From DASXAI01 sp963798445 (GTDB taxonomy: Bacteria; Actinomycetota; Acidimicrobiia; Acidimicrobiales; Ilumatobacteraceae): a stretch of 64,000 nucleotides of DNA. Numbering within the stretch: the stretch's first letter is position 1; each line of letters starts with the position of its first letter. Positions 8,903 to 17,608 of this stretch are shown here, in pieces. The notes below the pieces were generated by a model that saw nothing but the letters and a program-made list of their open reading frames with translations, was not told the DNA's origin and ran no database searches. Position numbers and translations under genes: made by a program. The stretch is taken from NCBI GenBank assembly GCA_963798445.1, contig CAWCTH010000002.1:310001-374000 (forward strand). Reading direction: 5' to 3'.

Positions 8903-10645
8903 TCATGACTTTGGCGGCAGGAGGCGCAGGCCGAGCTCACGCAGGTGGCGATCGTCGACCGGGGTGGGCGAGTTCGTCATGGGATCGGTGCCGGACTGCG
9001 TCTTGGGGAAGGCGATCACCTCCCGGATGTTCTCCTCGCCGGCGAGGATGGCCACCAGCCGGTCGATGCCGAAGGCGAAGCCGCCATGGGGCGGGGCGCC
9101 GTAGCGGAAGGGCGTGAGGAAGAAGCCGAAGCGCTTGTTGGCTTCCTCCTCGTCGATGCCGAGCAGGTCGAAGACGCGCTGCTGCAGCTCGGGCTCGTGG
9201 ATCCGGATCGAGCCCGAACCGAGCTCCCAACCGTTGAGCACGAGGTCGTAGGCCCTCGACCGCACCTCCATGGGGTCGGACTCCAGCCGGTCGATGTCGT
9301 CGGGATGGGGGCGGGTGAAGGGGTGGTGGGCGGGCTTGGGTCGCCCGGTGGCGTCGTCCACGCCGACGAACATGGGGAAGTCGACCACCCACACGTACCG
9401 GTACGGACCCTCGTGCACCGGCGGGCGCCCGAGGTCGTTGCGGAGCTGACCGAGCACCTCGACGGCGGCGGTCCAGTCGTCGGCCACGAGCAGCAGCAGG
9501 TCGCCGGGCTCGGCCCCGAGGGCGGTGATCACGGCGGCGCGCTCGTCGTCCGACACGAACTTGGCGACGGGCGACTCGAACGTGGCGTCGGCGGTGACCT
9601 TCAGCCACACCAGGCCCTTGGCCCCCAGCTGCTTGGCCCGGTCGGTGAGGCCGTCCAGCTTGTTGCGGCCGTACGCCGACGCCCCGCCCGCCACCCGGAT
9701 GCCCTTCACCGCCGGCGCCCCGGCGAACGCCTTGAAGCCGCTCTTGGCGAACACCGCGGTCAGCTCGACCAGCTCCATGCCGAAGCGGAGGTCGGGCTTG
9801 TCGACGCCGAAACGGTCCATGGCGTCGTGCCAGGTGATGCGCGGGATGGGTTCGGGACGCTGCCCGGTGACGGCCTCGGCGGCGTCGAGCACGGCCTCGC
9901 CGATGGCGGCGAGCACGTCGTCCTGGTCGACGAAGCTCATCTCGGCGTCGAGCTGCATGAACTCGTACTGGCGGTCGGCGCGCAGGTCCTCGTCGCGCAG
10001 GCAGCGGGCGATCTGGTAGTAGCGGTCGAACCCGCCCACCATCAGCAGCTGCTTGAACAGCTGGGGGCTCTGCGGCAGCGCGTAGAACGAGCCGGGCGAC
10101 TGGCGCGATGGCACCAGGAACTCGCGTGCCCCCTCCGGCGTGGAGGGCATGAGCATGGGGGTCTCCACCTCGGCGAAGCCCTGGCGCTCCATGGCCGAGC
10201 GAATGGCGGCGTTGACGGCGGCGCGCACGCGCAGGTTGCGCTGCATGCGCTCGCGCCGCATGTCGAGGTAGCGGTACTTGAGCCGGATGACCTCGTCGAC
10301 GTCGTCGGCGCGCGCGTCGATGGGGAACGGCGGCGAGTCGGCCACGCTCAGGATCTCCACCGTGCAGTCGCCCACCTCGACCTCGCCCGTCGGGAGGTTG
10401 GTGTTCACCGTGCCCTCGGGGCGGAGCCGCACGGTGCCGCTGACCCGCACCACGTACTCCGCTCGCAGGTCGTGGGCGCCGGGCACGACGCACTGGACGA
10501 GGCCCGTGTGATCGCGCAGGTCGACGAAGGCGAGGTGCTCGCCGTGCTCTCGGCGGCGCGCCACCCAGCCGCACAGCACGACCTGGCGGCCGGCGTCGTC
10601 GGCGCGCAGCGTGCCGCACATGTCGGTTCGGTAGGCGGTCTGCAT
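8903..10645 (-). CDS. aspS: Aspartyl-tRNA synthetase (bacterial type)
   Basis: 580-residue class IIb synthetase that charges tRNA-Asp, and possibly tRNA-Asn if Asn-tRNA is made by transamidation. It has an N-terminal OB-fold anticodon domain (VVLCGWVARRREHGEHLAFVDLRD). The catalytic core contains ETPMLMPSTPEGAREFLVPSR, QSPQLFKQLLMVGGFDRYYQIAR and DEDLRADRQ, then a bacterial GAD insertion. The C-terminal motif 3 is GFAFGIDRLVAILAG followed by FPKTQSGTDPM. ATG 10645 is chosen. A TTG at 10651 would give a 4-nt overlap with hisS and two more residues. The neighbour hisS ends 3 nt upstream, so they form one operon. Confidence 0.96.
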   Translation of the reverse strand: MQTAYRTDMCGTLRADDAGRQVVLCGWVARRREHGEHLAFVDLRDHTGLVQCVVPGAHDLRAEYVVRVSGTVRLRPEGTVNTNLPTGEVEVGDCTVEILSVADSPPFPIDARADDVDEVIRLKYRYLDMRRERMQRNLRVRAAVNAAIRSAMERQGFAEVETPMLMPSTPEGAREFLVPSRQSPGSFYALPQSPQLFKQLLMVGGFDRYYQIARCLRDEDLRADRQYEFMQLDAEMSFVDQDDVLAAIGEAVLDAAEAVTGQRPEPIPRITWHDAMDRFGVDKPDLRFGMELVELTAVFAKSGFKAFAGAPAVKGIRVAGGASAYGRNKLDGLTDRAKQLGAKGLVWLKVTADATFESPVAKFVSDDERAAVITALGAEPGDLLLLVADDWTAAVEVLGQLRNDLGRPPVHEGPYRYVWVVDFPMFVGVDDATGRPKPAHHPFTRPHPDDIDRLESDPMEVRSRAYDLVLNGWELGSGSIRIHEPELQQRVFDLLGIDEEEANKRFGFFLTPFRYGAPPHGGFAFGIDRLVAILAGEENIREVIAFPKTQSGTDPMTNSPTPVDDRHLRELGLRLLPPKS

Positions 10646-10647
10646 GC

Positions 10648-11904
10648 TCAACGTCGTTCCTTCACGTAGTCGACCACCTTCTCGCGTGGCACCCGCACCT
10701 GCTCGCCCCGCTCACCTCGCAACGTCCGCACGGTGACCTCTCCGGCAGCGGCCTCGTCGGCGCCGACGATGAGCGCCACGGCGGCGCCGGAACGATCGGC
10801 CACCTTCATCTGCGCCTTCATGCTGCGACCGTCGTAGGCCCGGTCGGCGGCGATGCCGGCGGCCCGCAGCTCGGCGCTGAGCACGAGGGCGTCGTGGCCC
10901 CCGGCGGTGTCGACGATGAACACGTCGGCCGTCGTGGCCGTCTCGGTCAAGACGCCCTCGGCCTCACACGCCAGCAAGATGCGCTCCACCCCCGCGCCGA
11001 AGCCCACGCCGGGCGTGCCCGCCGGGCCACCGAGCTGCTCCACGAGGCCGTCGTAGCGACCGCCTCCGCCGATGGCGTCCTGCGACGAGTCCAGCGCCTC
11101 CGACGCCACTTCGAACAGCGTGCGGTTGTAGTAGTCGAGGCCCCGCACGAGGCGGCCGTCGAGCACGTAGGCGATGCCGAGCGCGTCGAGCCCGGCCCGC
11201 ACCCGGTCGAAGTGCTCGGCACTGGCCGGCGAGAGGTAGTCCAGCATGAGCGGGGCGGCGGCGATCACCGGTGCGTCCTCGGGCCGCTTCGAGTCCAGGA
11301 CACGCAGCGGGTTGAGCAGCAGGGTCTGGCGGCTCTGCTCGGAGAGGTCGGCGGCGTGGGCACCGAAGTGGGCGCGCAGCGCGTCCAGGTAGGCCGGCCG
11401 GTCGGCCAGGTCGCCCAGCGTGTTGAGCTTGAGGGTGCGGCGTCGCAGCCCGAGGGCGCGGTGGAAGCCGTCGAGCAAGGCGATGATCTCGACGTCGGCG
11501 TCGGGGTCGGCGGTCCCCACGATCTCGGCGTCGAGTTGGTGGTGCTGGCGGTAACGGGCGGCCTGGGGCTGCTCGTAGCGGAAGTTCGGCCCCACGGTCC
11601 ACGCCTTCCACGGCGTGGGCGGGCGGTGCTCGGCGAAGGCCCGCATGAGGCCGGCGGTGATCTCGGGGCGCACGGCCATGTGCCGGCCACCCTTGTCGGT
11701 GAAGTCGTACATCTCCTTGCGGACGATGTCGGTGGATTCGCCGACGCGCTCGAAGACCTCGACGTGCTCGATCAGCGGCGTCAGCGCCAGACCGAAGCCG
11801 GCCAGGCGGGCGTGCTCGTGGAAGGTGGCGATGACCTGGGCCCAGCGTCCGGACTCTGGCGCGAGGACGTCGCGCATCCCCTTCGGGGCCTGGTAGTCGG
11901 GCAC
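10648..11904 (-). CDS. hisS: Histidyl-tRNA synthetase
   Basis: 418-residue class II synthetase. Visible: YQAPKGMRDVLAPESGRW at the N-terminus, PLIEHVEVFERVGESTDIV with motif 1, RPEITAGLMRAFAEH and WTVGPNFRYEQPQAARYRQHHQLDAEIVG with motif 2, and GGRYDGLVEQLGGPAGTPGVGFGAGVERI with motif 3. An anticodon-binding domain ends the protein. The start is GTG at 11904, giving a conventional HisS N-terminus. In relatives it follows relA on the chromosome. Here relA is 38 kb away. Confidence 0.96.
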   Translation of the reverse strand: MPDYQAPKGMRDVLAPESGRWAQVIATFHEHARLAGFGLALTPLIEHVEVFERVGESTDIVRKEMYDFTDKGGRHMAVRPEITAGLMRAFAEHRPPTPWKAWTVGPNFRYEQPQAARYRQHHQLDAEIVGTADPDADVEIIALLDGFHRALGLRRRTLKLNTLGDLADRPAYLDALRAHFGAHAADLSEQSRQTLLLNPLRVLDSKRPEDAPVIAAAPLMLDYLSPASAEHFDRVRAGLDALGIAYVLDGRLVRGLDYYNRTLFEVASEALDSSQDAIGGGGRYDGLVEQLGGPAGTPGVGFGAGVERILLACEAEGVLTETATTADVFIVDTAGGHDALVLSAELRAAGIAADRAYDGRSMKAQMKVADRSGAAVALIVGADEAAAGEVTVRTLRGERGEQVRVPREKVVDYVKERR

Positions 11905-11993
11905 GAAACGAGGCTACCGGAGCACTTTCGACGCCCAGCCGGGGTTTCGGTAGCGTCGTACCAGCGCTCACGCGTCGACCTTGGGGGTTCGCG

Positions 11994-13094
11994 ATGCACG
12001 TTGGGATGTCGGCCATCTTCCAGGCATTCGGAGGAACGCTCTCCGACGAGGAGGTGTGGGCGGCCGATCTCGCCCTCGCCGACCTCGCCGAACCACTCGG
12101 CTACGAGTCGATCTGGAGTGTCGAGCACCACTTCACCAACTACACGATGTGCCCCGACGTGCTGCAGTTCCTCACCTACATGGCCGGCCGGACGAAGACG
12201 GTGAAGCTCGGCTCGATGGTGCTGGTGCTGCCATGGCACGACCCGGTGCGGGCGGCCGAGCAGATCGTGATGCTCGACCACATGTCCAACGGCCGGCTCA
12301 TCCTCGGGCTCGGGCGGGGCACCGGCAAGGTCGAGTTCGACGGGTTCCGCGTCGAGATGGCCCAGGCCCGCCAGCAGTTCAAGGAGTCCGCCGAGGCCAT
12401 CCTCACCGCCCTCGAGACCGGCGTCATGGAGTACGACGGCGAGTACGTCCACCAGCCGCGCGTGGCGCTGCACCCGGCGCCGTTCAAGTCGTTCAAGGGC
12501 CGCACCTACTCGGCCACCGTCTCTCCCGAGTCGGCCGAGATCATGGCCAAGCTGGGCACCGGCGTGCTGGTGGTGCCGCAGAAGCCCTGGCACCTCGTCG
12601 AGGAGGAGACGGCCACCTACCGCGCCACCTACCGCGAGGCCCACGGCGAGGAGCCGCCGTCACCGATCGTCGCCGGCTGGACCTACGTCGACGACAACGC
12701 CGACCGGGCCGAGGAGCAGGCCCGCGCCTGGCTGAGCGGCTACTGGGACTCGATCATCATGCACTACGAGTTCGACAAGCCCCACCTCAAGTCGACGCCC
12801 GGCTACGAGTTCCACGGCCTCATGTACGACCGCCTCACCGAGCCCGGCGGCCAGGAGAAGATGACCGAGTTCTACATCGGCCTGCAGCCGTGGGGCACGC
12901 CCGAGCAGGTGTTCGAGAAGACCCGTACGTTCTGCGATCTGGTCGGCGCCGACAGCTACGTCGGCGTGTTCCGCTACGGCGGCATGCCCCCGGCCGAAGC
13001 CGAAAAGAGCATGCGGTTGTTCGCCAAGGAGGTGATGCCCGAGCTGAAGAAGATCAGCCCGGCCATCGAGCGCTTGGAGCACATCCGCGGCTGA
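11994..13094 (+). CDS. LLM class flavin-dependent oxidoreductase
   Basis: 366-residue luciferase-like oxidoreductase, FMN or F420 dependent. Signatures are ADLAEPLGYESIWSVEHHF near residue 30, KLGSMVLVLPWHDPVRAAEQIVMLDHMSNGRLILGLGRGTGKVEFDGF near 70-115, and a helical C-terminus. ATG 11994 follows a GGGGG ribosome-binding stretch. It is divergent from hisS across an 89-bp gap and is the first gene of the accessory region. Substrate unknown. Confidence 0.87.
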   Translation: MHVGMSAIFQAFGGTLSDEEVWAADLALADLAEPLGYESIWSVEHHFTNYTMCPDVLQFLTYMAGRTKTVKLGSMVLVLPWHDPVRAAEQIVMLDHMSNGRLILGLGRGTGKVEFDGFRVEMAQARQQFKESAEAILTALETGVMEYDGEYVHQPRVALHPAPFKSFKGRTYSATVSPESAEIMAKLGTGVLVVPQKPWHLVEEETATYRATYREAHGEEPPSPIVAGWTYVDDNADRAEEQARAWLSGYWDSIIMHYEFDKPHLKSTPGYEFHGLMYDRLTEPGGQEKMTEFYIGLQPWGTPEQVFEKTRTFCDLVGADSYVGVFRYGGMPPAEAEKSMRLFAKEVMPELKKISPAIERLEHIRG

Positions 13095-13116
13095 GACCGG
13101 CCTAGCGCGCCGATCC

Positions 13117-13611
13117 TCAACCGGTCGGGTCGAGGGTGCACGGGCCGCTCTCGGGCGTCTCGCCCAGGCCCGCCAGCACGTCCTCGGAGATCCCCGCCAG
13201 CGCATCGAGCTGCTCGGGGCTGAGGGCGTCGACGAACCAACGCCGCACATGGGCGACGTGGCGTGGCGCGGCGTCTTCGATGGCGCCGCGGCCGGCCTCG
13301 GTCAACCGGACGAAGGCGCCCCGGCTGTCGGTGGGGCAGGTTTCACGCACGACCAGGCCGCGCTGGACCATGCGGCTCAGGTGGTGGGAGAGCCGGCTCT
13401 TCTCCCACTGCGTGGCCTGGCCCAGCTCGAACACGCGCTGACGGCCGTCGGGCGCCTCCGACAGCCGGACGAGCACCTCGAAGTCGGCCTCGGACAGGCC
13501 GTCGTCCTGCTGCATCTGCCGCGCGAGGCGCCGCAGCAACTGGGTCTGCATGGAGATGAGCCCGCGCCACGCCCGCGCCTCGCGTTCGTCGAGCCAGCGG
13601 GGTTCGTCCAT
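13117..13611 (-). CDS. MarR family transcriptional regulator
   Basis: 164-residue winged-helix regulator with the MarR layout: a helical dimer region, LSEADFEVLVRLSEAP, then recognition region WEKSRLSHHLSRMVQRGLVVRE with the wing PTDSRGAFVRLTEAGRGAIE. ATG 13611. It is divergent from a YceI gene. The 88-bp gap holds two palindromes overlapping a consensus promoter, so it probably represses the YceI gene and perhaps itself. The regulatory link is inferred from position. The ligand is unknown. Confidence 0.9.
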   Translation of the reverse strand: MDEPRWLDEREARAWRGLISMQTQLLRRLARQMQQDDGLSEADFEVLVRLSEAPDGRQRVFELGQATQWEKSRLSHHLSRMVQRGLVVRETCPTDSRGAFVRLTEAGRGAIEDAAPRHVAHVRRWFVDALSPEQLDALAGISEDVLAGLGETPESGPCTLDPTG

Positions 13612-13634
13612 GCGGTCATCCTACCCAGGTGGTG

Positions 13635-13676
13635 GTTGACATGTCATCTATTCGGCGCTATTGTTGACGTATCAAC
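13635..13676. promoter_or_regulatory. Promoter with two palindromic MarR-type operators
   Basis: A -35 TTGACA (13636-13641) and a -10 TATTGT (13659-13664) are separated by 17 bp and point to the YceI gene. A perfect 10-bp palindrome TGACATGTCA (13637-13646) covers the -35, and GTTGACGTATCAAC (13663-13676, 5-bp perfect arms) covers the region just after the -10. Both share GTTGAC half-sites, as expected for two dimers of the adjacent MarR protein. Confidence 0.7.
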
Positions 13677-13699
13677 CAATCGCCTCGGAGGCCCCCCTC

Positions 13700-14263
13700 A
13701 TGACCAACGCGCAGACATCCACCATCCCGGGTTACGTCGCCGGCACCTGGGCCATCGACCCGGTGCACAGCGAGGTCGGCTTCACCGTCCGCCACATGAT
13801 GGTGAGCAAGGTGCGGGGCAAGTTCAACACCTTCAGCGGCCAACTCGTCACCGGCGAGAACCCGCTCGATTCCAGCGTCACCGCCACGGTGGAGCTGAGC
13901 TCGATCGACACCGGCAACGTCGACCGCGACAACCACATCCGCTCGGCCGACTTCTTCGAGGTCGAGACCCACCAGCTCATGACCTACCACTCGACAGGCG
14001 TGCGCCCCGACGGCGACGACTTCATCCTCGACGGCGAGCTCACGATGAAGGGCATCACCAAGCAGGTACCCCTGAAGCTGGAGCTCGGCGGCTTCGGCCC
14101 CGACGCCTTCGGCGGGGTGCGCGCCGGCTTCACCGCCACCGGTGAGATCAAGCGCAGCGAGTTCGGCGTCGACTTCAACGCCGTCATGGAGACCGGTGGC
14201 GTGGTCCTCAGCGACAAGGTGACGATCCAGCTGGAAATCGAAGCGGTCCTGCAGCAGGGCTGA
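13700..14263 (+). CDS. YceI family lipid-binding-like protein
   Basis: 187-residue lipocalin-like YceI protein, of the family that binds isoprenoid or other amphipathic lipids. Motifs: GTWAIDPVHSEVGFTVRHMMVSKVRGKF, VELSSIDTGNVDRDNHIRSADFFE and FTATGEIKRSEFGVDFN. No signal peptide is present, so it is probably cytoplasmic. ATG 13700 follows a GGAGG site. An in-frame TTG upstream lies inside the operator and is rejected. A second, diverged YceI gene is at 21509-22042. Probably controlled by the divergent MarR. Confidence 0.92.
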   Translation: MTNAQTSTIPGYVAGTWAIDPVHSEVGFTVRHMMVSKVRGKFNTFSGQLVTGENPLDSSVTATVELSSIDTGNVDRDNHIRSADFFEVETHQLMTYHSTGVRPDGDDFILDGELTMKGITKQVPLKLELGGFGPDAFGGVRAGFTATGEIKRSEFGVDFNAVMETGGVVLSDKVTIQLEIEAVLQQG

Positions 14264-14285
14264 GGTCGATCACCCTCGACGCTTG

Positions 14286-14321
14286 GAACGGTGCGGCGTC
14301 CGTGCGGGCGCCGCACCGTTC
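14286..14321. terminator. Bidirectional terminator hairpin
   Basis: A perfect 13-bp inverted repeat (GAACGGTGCGGCG and CGCCGCACCGTTC) with a 10-nt loop lies between the convergent YceI and VOC genes. There is no U-tract, as is usual in high-GC actinobacteria. Its position between two gene ends supports a termination role. Confidence 0.65.
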
Positions 14322-14340
14322 GCGTTGGCCCTCGGGTGAT

Positions 14341-14925
14341 TCAGGCAGGCGGGTCGTCGGGCTCGGGGCGGCGGCCGCCGCGGGCGACGATGTCCTCGAA
14401 CCGCTCGCCGAAGTGCCACCGGTGGCCCTCGAGATCGGTGGCCTCGTAGCGGCGCTCGCCGAAGAAGGCATCGTCGAGCGCCATCGTGATGTCGGCCCCC
14501 TCGGCCACCGCTCGGGCGTAATGGGCGTCGATGTCGTGGACGTAGACGTTCAGCATCACGGTGGTGAGGCCGGCCTCGAGGGGACTGTGGATGAGGTGGA
14601 CGTCGGGGTTGGCCCGGCCGAGCATCACCACCCCGGTGCCGATGCGCAGCCAGCACAGGTACTTGCCGTCGAACTCGGCCCGGGCCTCGCGGTCCTCCAC
14701 GAACTGGAAGACCCTCGTGAGGTACTCGACCGCGGCCAGCTCGTCGCGGTAGGCCAGCCGGGGGTAGATGTCCGGCGTGGTGGTGGTCCCGATCTGCTGA
14801 TGGTGCTCGTCGATGGTGGACATGAAGCGCTCCTTCGCTCGGGAGAACACCGCCGGGTCGCCGGGGTCGTCGGGCTCGATGCGGTCGGGCCGCAGCCGCC
14901 GGAGCGGATCGAAGTCGTCGCTCAC
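14341..14925 (-). CDS. VOC-domain protein with an anti-sigma-like N-terminal leader, coupled to the ECF sigma gene
   Basis: 194 residues. Residues 1-36 (DFDPLRRLRPDRIEPDDPGD, then FSRAKERF) resemble the N-terminus of proteins usually encoded directly after this kind of ECF sigma gene (CU044_5270-like anti-sigma candidates). Instead of a membrane segment, a complete VOC/PhnB-type domain follows (IYPRLAYRDELAAVEYLTRVF, LGRANPDVHLIHS, DDAFFGERRYEATDLEGHRWHFGERF). GTG 14925 overlaps the sigma-factor stop by 4 nt. An internal ATG (14818-14820) at MSTIDEHHQQ could instead make a plain VOC protein. Function unknown. A sensory or antagonist role toward the sigma factor is only inferred. Confidence 0.75.
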   Translation of the reverse strand: MSDDFDPLRRLRPDRIEPDDPGDPAVFSRAKERFMSTIDEHHQQIGTTTTPDIYPRLAYRDELAAVEYLTRVFQFVEDREARAEFDGKYLCWLRIGTGVVMLGRANPDVHLIHSPLEAGLTTVMLNVYVHDIDAHYARAVAEGADITMALDDAFFGERRYEATDLEGHRWHFGERFEDIVARGGRRPEPDDPPA

Positions 14926-15524
14926 GACACGATCCTCCCAGGACGGCGGGCGTCGGTGTTCTCGACGCCTTCTCCCCCGCCGGCACCGGCGAGTTCGCGC
15001 AGCCGCCCGCGGGCGCGGTGCAAGCGGGACCGTACGGTGCCGACAGGGATGGCGAGGGCGTCGGCCACGTCCTCGTAGCTCAAGCCCTCCCAGACGTGCA
15101 GGAGCAGGGCGTCGCGCTCGGGCTCGGGCAGCGAGGTCACGGCGTCGGCGACGTGCTGCCAGCGTTCGGAGGCATCGAGGGCGTCGCTGACACCGTCGGT
15201 CACGTCGATGGGAGGGAGCCGTTGGGCGGCCAGCCGGGCGGTGGCGTGGATCCGTCTGGCCTCTCGACGCCGGTGCTTGGCCAGCAGGTGGGTGGCGATG
15301 CCGTAGAGCCAGGGGCGCGCCGTGGGCCGGTCCAGGTCGTAGGTGGCCCGCTTCTCGAAGGCGATCCGGAAGACCTCGCCCACCATGGTGTCGGCTTCCT
15401 CGGGCCCGAGCCGGCGCACGAGGTAGCGGTGCAGGACCGTGGCGTGACGATCGAAGATGGTGCCGAACTGCACCGGCGCGGCCAACGACGCGGCGATGAC
15501 ATCGGCGTCGGACCGGTCTTCCAC
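14922..15524 (-). CDS. ECF-type RNA polymerase sigma factor
   Basis: 200-residue sigma-70 family protein with region 2 (FDRHATVLHRYLVRRLGPEEADTMVGEVF... ARPWLYGIATHLL) and region 4 (LPEPERDALLLHVWEGLSYEDVADAL, then VGTVRSRLHRARGRLRE). GTG 15524 is preferred because GGGGAAG lies 9 nt upstream and region 2 starts soon after. A TTG at 15587 would add a disordered leader. It is coupled by GTGA overlap to the VOC hybrid gene. A 45-bp dispersed repeat lies 62 bp upstream of the start. Confidence 0.9.
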   Translation of the reverse strand: MEDRSDADVIAASLAAPVQFGTIFDRHATVLHRYLVRRLGPEEADTMVGEVFRIAFEKRATYDLDRPTARPWLYGIATHLLAKHRRREARRIHATARLAAQRLPPIDVTDGVSDALDASERWQHVADAVTSLPEPERDALLLHVWEGLSYEDVADALAIPVGTVRSRLHRARGRLRELAGAGGGEGVENTDARRPGRIVS

Positions 15525-15862
15525 AAGGGCATCTTCCCCGCTGCCCGGCCCCGGTTCGCGCCAGGCGCCGGGCGGCCGTGGTGGCAACTGATTCGCTTGG
15601 ACCGCCTATGTGACGGACAACGCGCGTCGGTTCGCTGACGGGAGCCCCGATCACACGGTCAGCGACATCGGGCGTCGCCGCCAGCGAGGTCTCCGCCAGA
15701 GCACCACGACGCCGCCGCGCCCGCCGCGCCCGGGCCCGCCCGTGTCCGATTCCGCGCAGCCCGCGCGCTCGGACGCGCCAGGCCGCGGCGAAGCGCGCAG
15801 GCCGCGCGATCGGTGGGGGTGGCGGCGGCGGCCGATCCGCGGGACGCGACCCCGGGCGCGGC
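15525..15862. other. Very GC-rich intergenic stretch
   Basis: About 340 bp without a convincing gene. It holds the upstream region of the sigma gene and the 45-bp repeat at 15586-15630. It also holds a stretch (about 15700-15850) made almost entirely of GC-rich CCGCCGCGCCC-like sequence, which looks non-coding on both strands. Confidence 0.6.
15586..15630 (+). repeat. 45-bp dispersed repeat, copy 1
   Basis: Starts AACTGATTCGC and ends GACGGACAACGCGCGTCGG. It matches 63175-63219 on the other strand at 42 of 45 positions. Here it lies upstream of the ECF sigma gene, in the opposite orientation to that gene. Not coding in either place apart from a stop codon that it supplies at copy 2. Confidence 0.8.
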
Positions 15863-15893
15863 GACAGCCGATCGGGCGACCCGATCGGCTGTC
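15863..15893. terminator. Perfect 14-bp hairpin
   Basis: Arms GACAGCCGATCGGG and CCCGATCGGCTGTC with a 3-nt loop (CGA). It lies 21 bp past the stop of the minus-strand CAP-domain gene, which fits an intrinsic-type terminator without a U-tract. A protein-binding palindrome cannot be excluded. Confidence 0.6.
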
Positions 15894-15913
15894 ACGTGCT
15901 CAGATCTGATTGC

Positions 15914-17608
15914 TCAGCTCAGGTAGCCGGTGAGGTCGGCGATGACGTGGGCCGGGGTGTTGGTGGAGAAGCAGGCCTTGCCACCGGTACCGAGGTCGAC
16001 GGTCACCTGGTTGGCCCTGGTCTCGCCGGCATTGAAGTTGACGTTGGAGACCACCGGCATCGGCGTGCCGCAGGGGTACACCGTGGCGTAGCCACCCTTG
16101 TCGGACTGCGTGACGGTGACGTTGAAGACGGCCGAGCGGGCCGAGCCGGGGACACCGGGGCGGCCGGCGACGGCGAGGTCGATGGTCTGGCCGGCGCCCA
16201 GGCGACCCGACCAGCCGCCGACGCCCGAGCGGGTGTCGAGGATGCGGGCCGGGGTGACGACGGTCATGGCCGTCGCGCCGGCGGGGTTGAACGATCCGGC
16301 GAGGTCCACGATGAGGTGGGTGGGGGCCGAGGCGGCGAGGCAGATCGTGCCGTCGGCACCGACCGGGACGACGGCGGCGTTGGCCACGTTGGCGCCGGCG
16401 GTGAAGTTGACGTTCGAGGTGGCGGGCTGGGCAGTGCCGCAGGGGTAGGCGGTGACGAAGCCGGCAGCGACGGGCTCGGTGGCGGTGATGTTGACGGCGA
16501 CAGCGCTCGTGCCGGCGGCCACCTGGCCGGCCAGGTTGATGGCGACGGCCTGGGTGCGCTGGCCGCTCGAGCGGGTGTCGAGGATGCGGGTCGGGGCCTG
16601 GCCGGTGAAGGCGGCGCCCGCGCCGGTGCGGTACCAGCCGGCCAGGTCGACCAGGACGTTGGTGTTGACGTTGCTGAACACGCACAGGGCGCCATTGGTA
16701 CCCAGGGCGGAGGTGGCGAGGTTGGCCACGTTGGCGCCGGCGGTGAAGTTCAGGGTGGAGGAGCTGGGCGTCGGGCCACCGCAGGGGAACAGGCTCAGGT
16801 AGCCGTCAGCGGCGGCGCCCACGGCGGTCACGTTCACGACGACACCACGGGCATCCACGGGCACCTGGCCCGAGCCGGCCATGGCCACCGTGAGGGTCCC
16901 ACCGGCGGCGACGGCGCCGCTCGAACGGGTGTCGACGATGCGCTCGGGGGTGGCGGCGGTGAAGCGGCCGTCGGTGGCGAGGGCGGCGACCGGCGTGGCC
17001 GCATTGGGGTCGGCCACGGGGCTCGAGCCGGCGGGAGCGACGATGGGGGTCGTGCCCTTGACGAAGTCGAAGGTCACCCAGATGCGGCTGCCCGAAGCGA
17101 CGACGGCGACGCCGACCCGGTCGTAGTCGCCCAGGATGTTGGCCCGGTGGCCGGTGGAGCCCATGAAGCCGTCGTGCAGGGCCTGGACGTCGCCACCGAC
17201 ACCGATGTTCTCACCGGCGCCGAGCCAGCCCGGGGAGGCGGCATCGACGGCCTGGCGCAGGTCGGGGCGGTGGCACAGGGCCGACTTGGCGCAATCGGCG
17301 GGGGCGGCGGGGTCGACGGTCACGTTGCCGTTGGCGTCGAAGGTGGCCGACATCCGCGTCGACCAGTCGCGGGCGACGCCGTGGAGGGCGGCGTCGACTG
17401 GCCAGGGGGGCCCGCGCCGTTGCTGTTGCGGGCCTGGTTGAGCAGGGCGAGGAACTGCGTCTTCGGCACCGGCTGGGTCCGGCAGGGCGCCGGCGGCGGC
17501 CGGGTTGGCCGCCAAGGCCAGTCCACTGACAGTGAGAAGGATGGCCAGCACGGCGAGGAAGCGCCGGGCGAACCGAGTTGAGGCCACGAGTAGTGCTGTT
17601 GTCACCAC
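15914..17608 (-). CDS. Secreted CAP-domain protein with three VLDTR-type beta repeats
   Basis: 564 residues: signal peptide (LAVLAILLTVSGLALA, near residue 20-35), CAP/SCP1 domain (RDWSTRMSA; GENIGVGG; FMGSTGHRANILGDYDRVGVAVV), then three ~115-residue repeats. Each repeat opens with P-x-RI-x-DTRS (near residues 223, 346 and 458) and closes with a V-x-DL-x-G-(W/Y/S) strand. Such repeats are common in actinobacterial secreted proteins and appear again in the gene at 47418. Two compensating one-base errors scramble residues ~45-68. A +1 near 17485 and a -1 in a G6 run near 17408 hide the expected CAP start, TQFLALLNQARNSNGAGP. GTG start at 17608. Role probably extracellular; ligand unknown. Confidence 0.82.
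   Translation of the reverse strand: MVTTALLVASTRFARRFLAVLAILLTVSGLALAANPAAAGALPDPAGAEDAVPRPAQPGPQQQRRGPPWPVDAALHGVARDWSTRMSATFDANGNVTVDPAAPADCAKSALCHRPDLRQAVDAASPGWLGAGENIGVGGDVQALHDGFMGSTGHRANILGDYDRVGVAVVASGSRIWVTFDFVKGTTPIVAPAGSSPVADPNAATPVAALATDGRFTAATPERIVDTRSSGAVAAGGTLTVAMAGSGQVPVDARGVVVNVTAVGAAADGYLSLFPCGGPTPSSSTLNFTAGANVANLATSALGTNGALCVFSNVNTNVLVDLAGWYRTGAGAAFTGQAPTRILDTRSSGQRTQAVAINLAGQVAAGTSAVAVNITATEPVAAGFVTAYPCGTAQPATSNVNFTAGANVANAAVVPVGADGTICLAASAPTHLIVDLAGSFNPAGATAMTVVTPARILDTRSGVGGWSGRLGAGQTIDLAVAGRPGVPGSARSAVFNVTVTQSDKGGYATVYPCGTPMPVVSNVNFNAGETRANQVTVDLGTGGKACFSTNTPAHVIADLTGYLS

Noticed and set aside
15863..15893. The 14-bp hairpin as another member of the structured repeat
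   Set aside because: It shares only the short CCGATCGGG string, lacks the ATTTGCT and GACGAGAAC blocks, and fits a terminator after the CAP gene.
15659..15895. Open frames in the GC-rich gap before the CAP gene
   Set aside because: Low-complexity composition in all frames and no start context or motif.
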